A stretch of 64,000 nucleotides of DNA from Arthrobacter sp. ov118 (GCF_900116495.1 NZ_FPAY01000001.1:434001-498000), one strand, 5' to 3'. Positions 8,647 through 17,669 are shown, numbered from the stretch's first letter. Notes: a model not told the origin generated them from the sequence alone. Numbers and translations are program-made.

Positions 8647-8693
8647 AGCTTCCTGCCAGAATCGAACTGGCGACCTTCTCATTACGAGTGAGA
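8647..8693 (-). other. Displaced 3' half of tRNA-Thr(CGT), likely att site
   Basis: Read on the minus strand, the segment contains a complete anticodon arm with 5-bp stem and loop CTCGTAA (anticodon CGT). A variable region, a complete T-arm (GCCAG TTCGATT CTGGC) and the acceptor 3' strand AGGAAGC plus T73 follow. The 5' acceptor strand and D-arm are absent upstream (no GCTTCCT in place). A tRNA reduced to its 3' half is the classic mark of integration at the end of a tRNA gene. On this orientation the inserted DNA would lie at coordinates above 8693. No intact tRNA-Thr(CGT) exists in the window, so the partner site has been lost or lies elsewhere. Confidence 0.75.
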
Positions 8694-8825
8694 CGCAGTC
8701 AAGTGCAACTTTGCCTGGACCGACCCCCATCCGGTCACGATGAGCGAGGGCGCAGAACATCGTCCTCTCAACGCTTCTAGTCCAATACAGAACGTAGGAT
8801 TCGAGCAGGCGTGGGCGGGGTCACC

Positions 8826-9200
8826 ATGGGCACCATCGGATACGTCAGGGTGAGCACGGCAGGGCCGTCCGCCGAGCTTCAAACAAGGGCGCTGCGGGAA
8901 GCCGGCTGTGACCGGATCTTTACAGACCACGGCGTGAGTGGGACGCGCGGGCCAGTCGGCCCGAGCTCGACAAGATGTTGGACCACCTGCGTAAAAGTGA
9001 CGAGCTAGTGATCTGGAAGCTAGACCGCGGACGAAAGGCGGGGCGACGGCAGGTTACCCCTGATGATGAAAATGTGGCGAAGGCCAAGGCTTACTTACCA
9101 GGCCAAAGGCAACAGCGTGGCAGAGATCCAAAAGCTTGTCGGGGTTTCACGCGCAACCGTGTACCGCTACCTGAGCATAGAGGGGGACGTGACGGCCTGA
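8826..9200 (+). pseudogene. Serine recombinase (resolvase/invertase) remnant
   Basis: The first frame encodes a resolvase N-terminus, GTIGYVRVSTAGPSAELQ, with the catalytic Ser in RVST, through DHGVSGTR. A frameshift near 8955 moves to RPELDKMLDHLRKSDELVI then WKLDR. An internal deletion then joins directly to GRKAGRRQVTPDD, and a second frameshift near 9090 leads to the C-terminal HTH AEIQKLVGVSRATVYRYLS and a stop at 9198-9200. The middle of the catalytic domain is missing and two frameshifts are present, so the protein cannot be made. Its position beside the displaced tRNA half marks old mobile DNA. Confidence 0.85.
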
Positions 9201-9219
9201 CTAGCCGATGTTGACTTTT

Positions 9220-10107
9220 CTATGCCGTCGCCTTCATGGCAACTGAACTGACATTGGGCGTCCTGTCGCGGATATCCGTTTCGTCTTTGAGAGGAATTGC
9301 GCCGGAAGGATCGAAGTCACCCGACACAGTCACACTCAAGCCGTAAAAACGGACCGGGGAGTCGGGCACTGCAGTCAGCGTCGAAAGATCGAGTTCGCCC
9401 TTATGGGGCCAGAGCTGGACAAGTGTCCCTTCCTGCACCCCTGGTAGGTCTGCTGACCAACCAGGATGGAAGCTGATGATCAGCCCCATTTTTTCGAACT
9501 CAACGGCAGCTACGTAGCTTGGGAAGGTGCCGTTATCTGCATGAACCTCAGGAATGGGAAATGAAACGTCCCCTATTCCTTCGGCGGAGCGATCGACTTT
9601 GTACGCGTAGACGCATAGCCCGTTTGGTGCGGGCAATGCGTGAGTCATCCAGTGGTAGAGGTTCTTATGCTGTCGCGGCCAAGCGATCACACCAACTCCG
9701 GTCGATTCACCCATAACTTTGAGTTCAGTCGCTTCAGGATGAACTAGTAGCAGCAACGTCTTTAGCCACCACTCTCCTAGCACCGCTGCTTCGCCTGATG
9801 TGAAGTGACGTAGGCTGGCAACACTGTCATAGCCAATGCCGGCCATAGCCTGCTCGAATCTTGTGTTCAGTTTGCCATTACAATCGGCGCAACAAGGCAC
9901 ACAAGTCTCATAAAACTTCTCCAAGCCTACCGTTTTACCAGACGGCCACTTCATGACCACGCCATTTTTTTCTACAGTGTAGACGTCGACCGCATCGGAG
10001 TTCTTGGGAATGGTTCGGTCGATGAACCACAAGGGCAACACGTGCTCGCCCTTGTTGCCCGAAACACCATTCTCGCAGAGCACACAATCTCGACCACTCA
10101 GGCTCAC
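9220..10107 (-). CDS. HNH-like zinc-binding protein, function unknown
   Basis: The N-terminus of this 295-residue protein has an HNH-type arrangement: CVLC (about 8-11), then GEHVLPLWF with the histidine motif, then CVPCCADCN (about 69-77) and LNTRFE. This CxxC...EHxxPxW...CxxCN pattern is found in a group of HNH endonuclease-like proteins that mark incoming or modified DNA. The remaining 210 residues have no recognised domain. The start at 10107 has no clear ribosome binding site. The following 178 bp (10108-10285) carry no gene. It is flanked by pseudogenes. Nuclease function is inferred from the motif alone. Confidence 0.6.
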   Translation of the reverse strand: MSLSGRDCVLCENGVSGNKGEHVLPLWFIDRTIPKNSDAVDVYTVEKNGVVMKWPSGKTVGLEKFYETCVPCCADCNGKLNTRFEQAMAGIGYDSVASLRHFTSGEAAVLGEWWLKTLLLLVHPEATELKVMGESTGVGVIAWPRQHKNLYHWMTHALPAPNGLCVYAYKVDRSAEGIGDVSFPIPEVHADNGTFPSYVAAVEFEKMGLIISFHPGWSADLPGVQEGTLVQLWPHKGELDLSTLTAVPDSPVRFYGLSVTVSGDFDPSGAIPLKDETDIRDRTPNVSSVAMKATA

Positions 10108-10285
10108 ACAGTTTCCTTACTGTAATGTTCTTGGCCCAATACCGCTACTTGCGAGGGCCCTAGGATTGCACTTCTTGTCTACTCTCGGGCGTCGCATTTG
10201 CCCGCCCTGTTCGCAACGGTTACAAGAGGATGGCACCGTCTCGGCCTTTAGGGGACGTGGCCAGCAGGGGCACTCTCAGTTACCC

Positions 10286-10982
10286 TCAATCCTTCGGTCG
10301 TTGCGCGTTTTCATCCGGTGTCGCCAATCCGAGTGTTGCCCGTTGCCGATGGAACTCGACCCAGGAGTCACTCAAAGCCTGGTCTTCCAGCAGTTCACCC
10401 AAGGAGCGCTCCGCCTGCCTCGTCAGAACTGCTGCATAGCCGCCGTGAACAGCCACGAATTCATCGACAAGTCTGCCCCATCTCGGCGAATCATGAACTA
10501 CATCAATCGGTTGTGTACGGTCCAAAACCTCGCCGGTAAGGCAGGAAGTCAACGGCTCGCCGGAAGACAACCGGTCCGGCGAGAAATTGGTCGGTACGGT
10601 GTCGTATGGCGTTTCGAAGCGCCCGCTCTACGCGTCGTCTGTCCTGTCGATCATTGCTAGGGTCGGCAATCCATTCAATGACTCCTCCATAACCAAAATC
10701 AACGAGCTCGCGGTTGCCTTCTTGCTTGATCCATATGCCTAGATTGCCCGACCTGGCGCCCAACACGCTGTTGCTTGCTACTTCGAAGTGCCGGATGCCC
10801 TTGCCCACCTTCGTCGCACTGTTTCGGTGCTCTGAGACAAGCGCTCTAAGGAACGCTTCATCGTCTGGGTCGGAAACTCGTTCCCCCGGAGAATACTTAT
10901 CCCGAATCCTCTTACACTCAGCCTTGGCTTTGCTCACGGACGGGAAGCTGTACTTGCTGAAGTTAACCGGTCGAGATGGCAC
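10286..10982 (-). pseudogene. DUF3223 (DCL-like) gene with one frameshift
   Basis: The upstream frame (10982 to about 10570) encodes an intact N-terminal half with FLRALVSEHRNSATKVGKGI and FEVASNSVLGARSGNLGIWI, the DUF3223/DCL pattern. At about 10560-10575 the homology continues in another frame with SGEPLTSCLTGEVLDRTQP and an IDVVHDSPRWGRLV-type C-terminal half to the stop at 10286. The upstream frame instead runs to a stop at 10503. One inserted or deleted base explains this. DUF3223 proteins are of unknown function in bacteria (the plant homologue DCL acts in plastid rRNA maturation). I call it a frameshifted pseudogene; a sequencing error cannot be excluded. Confidence 0.75.
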
Positions 10983-11118
10983 GCTGCTCCTCTGACTAAT
11001 CCTGTGATGTTACCCGAGGGCGAGTGTAGCGCTTCCTTACAACCTCAGGACATCTGCGAAGATGTGAAGTACGAAATCTGGGCGACAACGATGCATAAAG
11101 CAGCAGGGGAAATTCGCT

Positions 11119-11472
11119 ATGAGCAACATAGACAACTTGGGCAGGTACGGGGAATTCAGCCGAGACGCGGATAAGTACATCAAGCAGCTTCAATCCGATG
11201 CCGTGGATGACGCCGCTCTTAAACAGCATGCCGAAGGCCTTGTCGTTGGTGTAGCGCTTGTGGCCGTGGCCGTGGGCTGTGTTAAGTTCAGCAATTACGT
11301 CGTGACCCAGTACAAGTCCAGGTCTGAGGAACGCAAAGTGAGCACAGCGACGGCAAAGGAAAAGTTGAAGGCTGCTTTCAAGAAGATGCAGAACTCAGAT
11401 GATCCTGACGATGCTGTTGATGAACCCGGTGAAACCGGTGGACAGACGCCTGAGAGTGGCGCCGAGAACTAA
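11119..11472 (+). CDS. Small single-pass membrane protein, unknown
   Basis: The 117-residue protein has one hydrophobic segment (about 40-57, GLVVGVALVAVAVGCVKF) between a polar N-terminus and a lysine-rich then acidic C-terminal tail. A ribosome binding site AGGGGAAA lies upstream of the ATG. No family is recognised. It is an isolated gene in the island with 136 bp of upstream space, so it probably has its own promoter. Its function cannot be inferred. Confidence 0.5.
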   Translation: MSNIDNLGRYGEFSRDADKYIKQLQSDAVDDAALKQHAEGLVVGVALVAVAVGCVKFSNYVVTQYKSRSEERKVSTATAKEKLKAAFKKMQNSDDPDDAVDEPGETGGQTPESGAEN

Positions 11473-11504
11473 AGGTAAAGCCTCGCGTGACAGGGGCATT
11501 TCAC

Positions 11505-12029
11505 TTAGCTGGCCTTTCGGTTACCGAACGGGATTCGCCCGTACTTATCCATGAAGGCCAGAATCATGGCCGTTTCCAATCTATCTTCGGTTTTGTCAGG
11601 CACGACTTTCCACGCCACTCGTAGGTCACGTGCATCCGCCAATTGCCAGATGCGTTCGCCGCCGCTGTGGCTGTGTGTCTGGCCTCGGTGTCCGGCCTTC
11701 TCGTATTCGCTGATGCGACCCCACAAGCCATCAAGCCTCTTGCGCTGGCTGGCCTTACCGATGTAGACCACCGAGGCCCCCGGAACCCACTTGGCAGCCA
11801 ACTCGGCAACCGGCACGTTTGCCTTCTTGGCTTTGTGCGTGCCGCCGAAGCCTCTGGTCAGGAACGACGGAGGGTCCGTGCTCGGACGAACAACTACATA
11901 GACGCCCGGTGACATAGGTATCCCGCCGTCGCCCTGTGAATATTGCTGACGGATGCTGCCGAATGGAACGAATCCATCAAAACCGGCTCCCATCAGCTCC
12001 GCCACAGCGAAGTGTCTCAGCTTGGCCAA
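11505..12029 (-). CDS. GIY-YIG-like nuclease-domain protein
   Basis: The 174-residue protein contains the two strands of a GIY-YIG fold: PGVYVVVRP at about 41-49 (the GVY replacing GIY) and SVVYIGKA at about 86-93 with YIG. A glycine/serine/histidine segment HSHSGGERIWQL follows, then VAWKVV and an ETAMILAF helix with a conserved glutamate. This is close to the small GIY-YIG proteins of unknown role. It starts 26 bp after the stop of the large restriction-helicase gene on the same strand, so the two are probably one operon, and it may be an accessory nuclease or a degradation factor. The link is by position only. Confidence 0.65.
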   Translation of the reverse strand: MAKLRHFAVAELMGAGFDGFVPFGSIRQQYSQGDGGIPMSPGVYVVVRPSTDPPSFLTRGFGGTHKAKKANVPVAELAAKWVPGASVVYIGKASQRKRLDGLWGRISEYEKAGHRGQTHSHSGGERIWQLADARDLRVAWKVVPDKTEDRLETAMILAFMDKYGRIPFGNRKAS

Positions 12030-12055
12030 TCTCGCCTCTCCCCCGGTGCCTTTCC

Positions 12056-15000
12056 TTATTCCAAGATCTCGAGTTCCGGTAGCGCTGCCACGATCCTATT
12101 CGTCTCCACCGACACCGTGACAATCCGTTCGATCAGGTCCAGGATGTAGCGGGGGTCGCCGACTTCGCGGCAGTAGTCGTTGGGATCGTTGGTGATCTGG
12201 GAGTCCTTGTGGGTGGTGACCTGGTAGCGGTCGATGATCCATTCCAAGGCGGATTTGCCGTTGACCTGGTAGTCGAAGGCCTCGTCCGGGATGCCGGCCA
12301 GCGTGATCCGCGAGTTATAAGTAATCCGCGAGTGGTCCTTGCGGGCGCCGAAGGACAACTTGTTCACCCGGTAGAACTCGAAAAGGTCGCCGATAGGTTC
12401 GCCCTGCACGATTTCGTCGAGTGCGTATGGCTCGACGGTTTCGTAGTTCAGGTGAAGGTCCGACAGGGCACGTCCGGCTTTGCTGAAGCCCCAGAAGTCT
12501 TTGACCTTGGGGATTCGCGGCAGCATCTTCATCAGGTCCGCCCTGTACTGCTCCTTATACGCGGGGCTGTGAAGCAGGCCGTAGACGTAGTAGAAAATGT
12601 CTTCTTTGCTGATAGCCGGGTCTTCGTAGAAGCTGCGGTAAGCAGTCAGCGTCGCGTCAGTGATGTTGTCCTTGCGGACATAACCATCGACGACGTCGGA
12701 ATCGGCCGCAGCGAACAGGTCACCTTGGGCTTCAGCTGAGGCGGGTTCGTAGGTATAGAGGCTGAAGACTTGGTTGCCGCCGTTTGGAGTCAGCGCTGGA
12801 ACGGTGTCGTTCATCAGGACAGAGAATGTCGCAGCAGAGCCGCCCTGAGGCATGACGATGGCAAGGTTGGGGTGGGAGGCTGTGGGGAACAGCTTGGGCA
12901 GCTGGCTCTGGTCGTTGTTCAACTCCTTCGCGAAGTAGATCACCTGGCGCGTGAACGGGCGGTACGCCGAACCCCTCAGTGCTGCAGGCGCGAATTCTAG
13001 CGATCGTTTCCGTCGAAGTTCCGTACGAAGCGAACGATCCCAGCTGATTACCAGTGGGTCTTGGTCCACGAACCCGAGCACTCCGGCATCATCTAGGTTG
13101 AGCCCGGACTCCTTGTAGCGCGTGACCTCCGAGTTGTATGTGTTCAGCATGCGGCGCACGTTGGCCTCGCCGGCGCTACGGCTGAAGTTGTAGCACCAGG
13201 CATCGCGGTTAGTCTTCAATCCCGAGGAGTAGTTTTCGAAGATCCCGGGCGTGCTGGGTTTGCCTTTGGTGGTCTTGTCACCAATGGGCTGGAAGGCGTC
13301 GTAGCGCTCGTCGCGGTGGTTGACCCAGTCACCGTGTTCGTTGGGGGTGATAGCTTCCCAGTCGGTGCCTTCGAGGGACTGCTCCATGCTGAGGATGTCG
13401 AGCTTCTGTTCGCGGGTGAGGTAATCGCCGATGTCCCGGTACTGGATGTCCGCCGGGCCGGTCTTCGCCGACTTCTTTATCAAAATACAGATAGCCACCT
13501 GGGTACGAGAGCCACTGCCGAAGACTTTGCCACCTTCCTTGCGGGATTGCTCACCCGAGGTGCGCTGGTTACCCCGAAGGTTGTAGACAAAGATCCTGCT
13601 GAACTCGATGGCGAAGGTTTTGCGGATGCCGTCGGCGGTGTTGCCGTCGATGAAGCTGCCGTTGGAAACGAAGGCGATGACGCCGTCGTTCGTGATGCGA
13701 TTGGAAGCCCAGCGGATGCCGCGAATGTATGAATCGTAAAGGCTGTTCTTGTTCGTTCCGGTGGAAAGCTTGGCGTAACTCTCGGCGATGGATGCGTCCA
13801 GGACCGGATATGCCTGGTTCTGGTTGTTGTCATTCGCGCTCGACTGGCCGGCAGAATACGGCGGGTTCATCACGATGACGCGGATGTCTTGGTTTTTCTG
13901 CCGGATGACCCTGGCATGGTTTTCGGGGAAGATTCCCGTGGCCTCCAGTTGGCCATCGCTTTCATTCAGCTGAAAAGTATCCGTCAGGGCGATCCCGTCG
14001 AACGGCACGTACCCCGCCTCAGCGCCCGCAGCCGCTGCGACCTCTGAATAGACCGTCTCGACGTTGATGGCGGCGATGTAGTAGCTGAGCAGCACGATCT
14101 CGTTCGCAAACATCTCCTGCGTGTACTTGCGGTGCAGGTCCCCAGGTTTGATCAGCCCGATCTGCAGCAGCCTGGTCAGGAAGGTCCCAGTGCCCACAAA
14201 CGGTTCGAGGATGGAGACGCCCTCGTCGGACAGAGACTTGCCGAACTCCAGGCGCAGCGCCGCGTCAGCAGAACGCAGGATGTAGTCGACAACCGGCACT
14301 GGGGTGAACACGATGCCAAGTCGATCTGCCACGCGGGGGAAGGCGTTGCGGAAGAAGTTGTCGTAGAGCTCCACGATGATGGCCTGCTTGGCCGCCGCAT
14401 TGTCGATCTTGGACACTCGCGCCCGGACTGACTCGTAGAACTTTTCCAGGCCTTTGCTTTCCTTCTCAAACACGGCGTTTGAGCCGAGTTTGTCGAGAAT
14501 GTTCTGCATCGCCCGCGAGACCGGGTTGTGCTCTGTGAAGTTCGAGTCGGCAAACATGGCGTCAAAGACCGGCTTGGTGACCAGGTGCTGGGCGAGCATC
14601 TCCACTGCCTGGGCGTCGTCGATCTCCGGGTTCAGGTTCTCCCGCAGGCCGGCGACGAATCCGTCGAAGGCTATCCGGTGGCTCGGATCAGCGTCTTCGA
14701 GCAGGTCGTTGATGAGATCGATGTGCTTCTTGGCGATGGAGGCAATGTCTTTGGACCAGTCCTCCCAGTACATGCGGTTGCCGCACTTGTCGACGATCTT
14801 CGCGTAGACGGAGTCCTTCCACTCCTCCACCGGGAACGTCAGGGTTTCCTGCGTTCCCGGGCCCACGGGTCCTGGCCCGGGCTCCACGTCCGGATCCGGG
14901 GAAGGGGATGGGTCGATAACCGGGTCTTTCTTCTTCGGCGCCAAGTCGATCCTGTCGACGATGATGGACTCGGGCGCCTTGTTGTTCAGCTCGATCTGGT

Positions 15001-17011
15001 TGATGGACGAGTCCATGCGCTCGTCATGGGCGCGGAGGGCCTGCAGCACCTGCCAAACCACCTTGTAGCGATTGTTGTCCCTCAGTGCCTCTGAGGTCGA
15101 CATGCCCTCCGGGATGGCGATCGGCAGGATGATGTAGCCGAATTTCTTGACCTCGCCGGTCTCGGCGTCCACGTGGTTGCGCATAACCCTGCCAACGGCC
15201 TGGATCACATCGACCATGGAGTTGCGCGGGTTCATGAACAGCACCGCATCCAGCGACGGGACGTCAACACCCTCGGTGAGGCAGCGGGCGTTGGTCAGGA
15301 TCCGGCACGTCGGCTGCTCCTTCTTCGGCCACGACCCGTTGGCGTTGCGCGGCGCGGTCCGGTCGTCGACCAGGATGACGTCAGCATCCTCCTTCAACCA
15401 GTCCAGCCGCTCCCCGCGACGGACGGCATTGAAGCCGCCGTCGATGTGCTTGACCTCTACCCGCAGGTCATCAGTCGGATCGTCGTTGGTCAGGTCAGTG
15501 AGGTGCAGGCGGGTGAGGTCTTGGAACTCTGCCTCGATAACCTGTGAGGCCTTGATGGAGCGGTTGAACGCCACTGCCCGGCGCATGGGCTGCCAGTCCT
15601 GGCCGAAGCCGTCCTGGAACTCGCCGGCGCGCCTTTTGGCCAATCCGTTCCAGACACCCACGAGCTTGGCAATGTCGTCAATGTTCAGTTCGCTGTTGCT
15701 GTCGGCCAACTGGTCCTGGAACGTGGTCCGCACCTGCGTCTCGTCCACGCCCAGCACTAGCACTTTGTAGTCGGTCAGCAGCTTCTGCTCGACGGCCTCA
15801 CCAAATCCGATCCGGTAGAACACCGGCCCGTAAATGGACTGATCGTCCATGGAGCAGAGGACCGCGTCCTTCTCCCGGGCGGCGTCCTTCGTGTTGTCGT
15901 TGAAGATCCGCGGCGTCGCGGTCATGTAGACGCGCTTGGTGCCGGAAATCCAGTGGTTGTCGTGGATCTTCACGAAGTGCGACTCACCGTCACCGGCCAG
16001 CGTGGCGCCGGTGGTGCGGTGTGCCTCATCGCAAATGATCAGGTCGAAGTCGGGCAGCCCGGCCTGCTGGGCGGCACGCACGGCGTCAATGGACTGATAG
16101 GTCGAGAACACCACCGTCATGCCCTCATCCAAGGTGCGCGAGTTCATGGCCTCAATGAGCCGAGCACCGTCTGTCGTGGCGGGAATCTGCAAGTCGTGGA
16201 GCGCGACGTCGGTCAAGTCGGTGTCCTTAACGCGGCCGACCTTATTGTCCGAGCACACCGCGTATGCGTGCATGGGCTGCTCGGTCTCGTCTGACCATTC
16301 CTTCAACGACTGGGACATCAGCGCCAAGGACGGCACCATGAACAGGATCCGGGCGTGGCCCAAGTCTTCGGCGATCCGCTCGGCCAGCTTCAAGGACGTG
16401 AAGGTCTTTCCGGTGCCGCAGGCCATGATCAGCTTGCCGCGGTCATTGGCCTCGAAACCTTTCAGCGCCGCCTGGACCGCCTTGTGCTGGTGTGGGCGCA
16501 GCTGCTTCTTGTCGAACAACTTCGGCGTTGTGGGCGCCATCAGATCGTAGGTCGACCAGTCAATGTTTGAGTGCCGGAAGTCGCTCAAACCGATCCGCTG
16601 CACAGGCACGTGCCTGTTTTCGAGCATCTCCAACGCGTTGGTTGACCAGTCACCCTCGGTGGTGTCCACGACGACCGCGTTCGTGAAGGGCTTCTTCGAA
16701 GATGCTGACAGGAACGAGTCAATGTCGTGCTTCTGGATCCTGTAGCCAGGCGCGTAAAACTTCACTTGGATGGCAGTCAGTCCACCGTCGGTACGGGCGG
16801 CAACCAAGTCGATGCCATTGTCCTTGTTGGTGAAGTTCTCCGGACGGTCCGGCCAGTCGCGCCACAGCCACACGTCTGTGTACTGAGGTGCGTGAACACC
16901 GTCGTTCTCCAGATACTGCTCGACCAGCTGTTCGAGGTAGCTGCCTTTCATCCGTTCCGAATCCGCAAGATCGCGGTACGAATCAAGAAGCTGATCAAAA
17001 GTAGTCGACAC
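12056..17011 (-). CDS. Type ISP-like restriction-modification enzyme (nuclease-helicase-methyltransferase)
   Basis: From a GTG at 17011 (GGGGGCC before it) the protein is 1651 aa, the usual size for this single-chain class. The upstream extension to 17407 has unrelated composition and is dropped. Domains in order: an Mrr-like PD-(D/E)XK nuclease (GIDLVAA near 66-72, IQVKF 81-85); a superfamily 2 helicase with Walker A ACGTGKT (197-203), DEAH (328-331), MTATPR (363-368) and QAVGRVMRN (604-612); a proline-rich linker (about 695-720); an N6-adenine methyltransferase with EPFVGTGTF (936-944) and NPPY (1049-1052); and a C-terminal part likely to hold the target-recognition domain. Known Type ISP enzymes (LlaGI, LlaBIII) methylate one strand, translocate on DNA and cut after collision. 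All catalytic motifs look intact. It probably forms an operon with the GIY-YIG gene. Confidence 0.85.
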   Translation of the reverse strand: MSTTFDQLLDSYRDLADSERMKGSYLEQLVEQYLENDGVHAPQYTDVWLWRDWPDRPENFTNKDNGIDLVAARTDGGLTAIQVKFYAPGYRIQKHDIDSFLSASSKKPFTNAVVVDTTEGDWSTNALEMLENRHVPVQRIGLSDFRHSNIDWSTYDLMAPTTPKLFDKKQLRPHQHKAVQAALKGFEANDRGKLIMACGTGKTFTSLKLAERIAEDLGHARILFMVPSLALMSQSLKEWSDETEQPMHAYAVCSDNKVGRVKDTDLTDVALHDLQIPATTDGARLIEAMNSRTLDEGMTVVFSTYQSIDAVRAAQQAGLPDFDLIICDEAHRTTGATLAGDGESHFVKIHDNHWISGTKRVYMTATPRIFNDNTKDAAREKDAVLCSMDDQSIYGPVFYRIGFGEAVEQKLLTDYKVLVLGVDETQVRTTFQDQLADSNSELNIDDIAKLVGVWNGLAKRRAGEFQDGFGQDWQPMRRAVAFNRSIKASQVIEAEFQDLTRLHLTDLTNDDPTDDLRVEVKHIDGGFNAVRRGERLDWLKEDADVILVDDRTAPRNANGSWPKKEQPTCRILTNARCLTEGVDVPSLDAVLFMNPRNSMVDVIQAVGRVMRNHVDAETGEVKKFGYIILPIAIPEGMSTSEALRDNNRYKVVWQVLQALRAHDERMDSSINQIELNNKAPESIIVDRIDLAPKKKDPVIDPSPSPDPDVEPGPGPVGPGTQETLTFPVEEWKDSVYAKIVDKCGNRMYWEDWSKDIASIAKKHIDLINDLLEDADPSHRIAFDGFVAGLRENLNPEIDDAQAVEMLAQHLVTKPVFDAMFADSNFTEHNPVSRAMQNILDKLGSNAVFEKESKGLEKFYESVRARVSKIDNAAAKQAIIVELYDNFFRNAFPRVADRLGIVFTPVPVVDYILRSADAALRLEFGKSLSDEGVSILEPFVGTGTFLTRLLQIGLIKPGDLHRKYTQEMFANEIVLLSYYIAAINVETVYSEVAAAAGAEAGYVPFDGIALTDTFQLNESDGQLEATGIFPENHARVIRQKNQDIRVIVMNPPYSAGQSSANDNNQNQAYPVLDASIAESYAKLSTGTNKNSLYDSYIRGIRWASNRITNDGVIAFVSNGSFIDGNTADGIRKTFAIEFSRIFVYNLRGNQRTSGEQSRKEGGKVFGSGSRTQVAICILIKKSAKTGPADIQYRDIGDYLTREQKLDILSMEQSLEGTDWEAITPNEHGDWVNHRDERYDAFQPIGDKTTKGKPSTPGIFENYSSGLKTNRDAWCYNFSRSAGEANVRRMLNTYNSEVTRYKESGLNLDDAGVLGFVDQDPLVISWDRSLRTELRRKRSLEFAPAALRGSAYRPFTRQVIYFAKELNNDQSQLPKLFPTASHPNLAIVMPQGGSAATFSVLMNDTVPALTPNGGNQVFSLYTYEPASAEAQGDLFAAADSDVVDGYVRKDNITDATLTAYRSFYEDPAISKEDIFYYVYGLLHSPAYKEQYRADLMKMLPRIPKVKDFWGFSKAGRALSDLHLNYETVEPYALDEIVQGEPIGDLFEFYRVNKLSFGARKDHSRITYNSRITLAGIPDEAFDYQVNGKSALEWIIDRYQVTTHKDSQITNDPNDYCREVGDPRYILDLIERIVTVSVETNRIVAALPELEILE

Positions 17012-17491
17012 AAAGGCCCCCAGAGACGAGAAAGCATAGGAAGCCGGCCCACGCCGGCGCTTCTGATCATATTGGTATTTGAAGGCTGGACCATGCAGCG
17101 ATGACGGAGCCCGATCGCCCGGCGTCCGACTTACGGGCCAGTACGACGAGTTTCGCTTCGGTAAGTAAAGGGCGTCCGTTCGCGCCCGCTGACTGTCCAT
17201 GCGACTCTCGCTCTTCCCCAGCCAGCGCTTGCAATGAGTGCGAGGGCTAGTCGCAGCCGATGGCACTGCCCCACGGCTGCGCAGAGCGCCTGAACAGCCC
17301 GCGAGGCTCAACAACCCCGGCGCGTCCAAAGAGGCGCTCAGATCGGACCCTGCGGTAGTCGGTGCAGATCTGTTCACTACTGAGCGGCGACAGTTCATAA
17401 CATCCAAAAAACATCCACCACCTAGAGAAAGGGGTGGATTTCAGGAGATTCTGAAGGAAGCGCCCGAATCCCCACTTCTACTTGCACACAG
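17012..17491. other. Non-coding border between the island and tRNA genes
   Basis: No gene is supported in these 480 bp. The minus-strand open frame here is an upstream extension of the large enzyme without homology. The promoter of that enzyme should be in the first 200 bp. A strong terminator at 17405-17439 separates it from tRNA transcription. Confidence 0.55.
17405..17439 (-). terminator. Intrinsic terminator, minus strand
   Basis: Arms ATCCACC (17413-17419) and GGTGGAT (17433-17439) flank a 13-nt loop. On the minus strand the stem is followed after one base by six T. It would stop any transcript running from the tRNA genes toward the restriction enzyme gene. Confidence 0.7.
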
Positions 17492-17524
17492 AAAAACCCC
17501 CGGAATCTCCAAGGATTCCGGGGG
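17492..17524 (-). terminator. Terminator of the tRNA-Met transcript
   Basis: An 11-bp perfect stem (17497-17507 and 17514-17524) with a 6-nt loop is followed on the minus strand by five T. It lies 10 bp after the tRNA-Met 3' end. Confidence 0.85.
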
Positions 17525-17533
17525 TCTTGCCTG

Positions 17534-17607
17534 TAGCGGTGGGGAGGCTCGATCTCCCGACCTCACGATTATGAGTCGTGCGCTCTAACCAACTGAGCTA
17601 CACCGCC
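17534..17607 (-). tRNA. tRNA-Met (anticodon CAT)
   Basis: The 74-nt gene folds as a complete cloverleaf: acceptor GGCGGTG with CACCGCT (a G-U at pair 1-72), D-arm GCTC/GAGC, anticodon loop CTCATAA with anticodon CAT, and T-stem GGGAG/CTCCC. The body matches elongator tRNA-Met; a tRNA-Ile with lysidine at C34 would look alike at this level, so the amino acid is not certain. No CCA is encoded. Its 3' end faces the accessory island. Confidence 0.85.
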
Positions 17608-17669
17608 ATAAATGAGGAAAACCTGCGCTCAGCCGGTCAAAAACCGCCTTGACACAGGCCCTCATTCAG

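Larger units (their letters stand above)
8308..8825. other. Non-coding segment between the four-gene operon and a recombinase remnant
   Basis: No gene is supported here. The segment should contain the promoter of the minus-strand operon near 8310-8400. It also contains a hairpin at 8609-8640 and a displaced tRNA-Thr 3' half at 8647-8693, both listed separately. The open frame at 8534-8743 on the plus strand is only a read-through of the tRNA fragment. Confidence 0.6.

Noticed and set aside
8534..8743. 69-aa plus-strand open frame containing CQNRTGDLLITSET
   Set aside because: It is a conceptual translation of the tRNA-Thr fragment and flanks, a common false gene.
12056..17407. 1783-aa form of the large restriction enzyme
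   Set aside because: The first 132 residues have no homology; the GTG at 17011 gives the usual family length.
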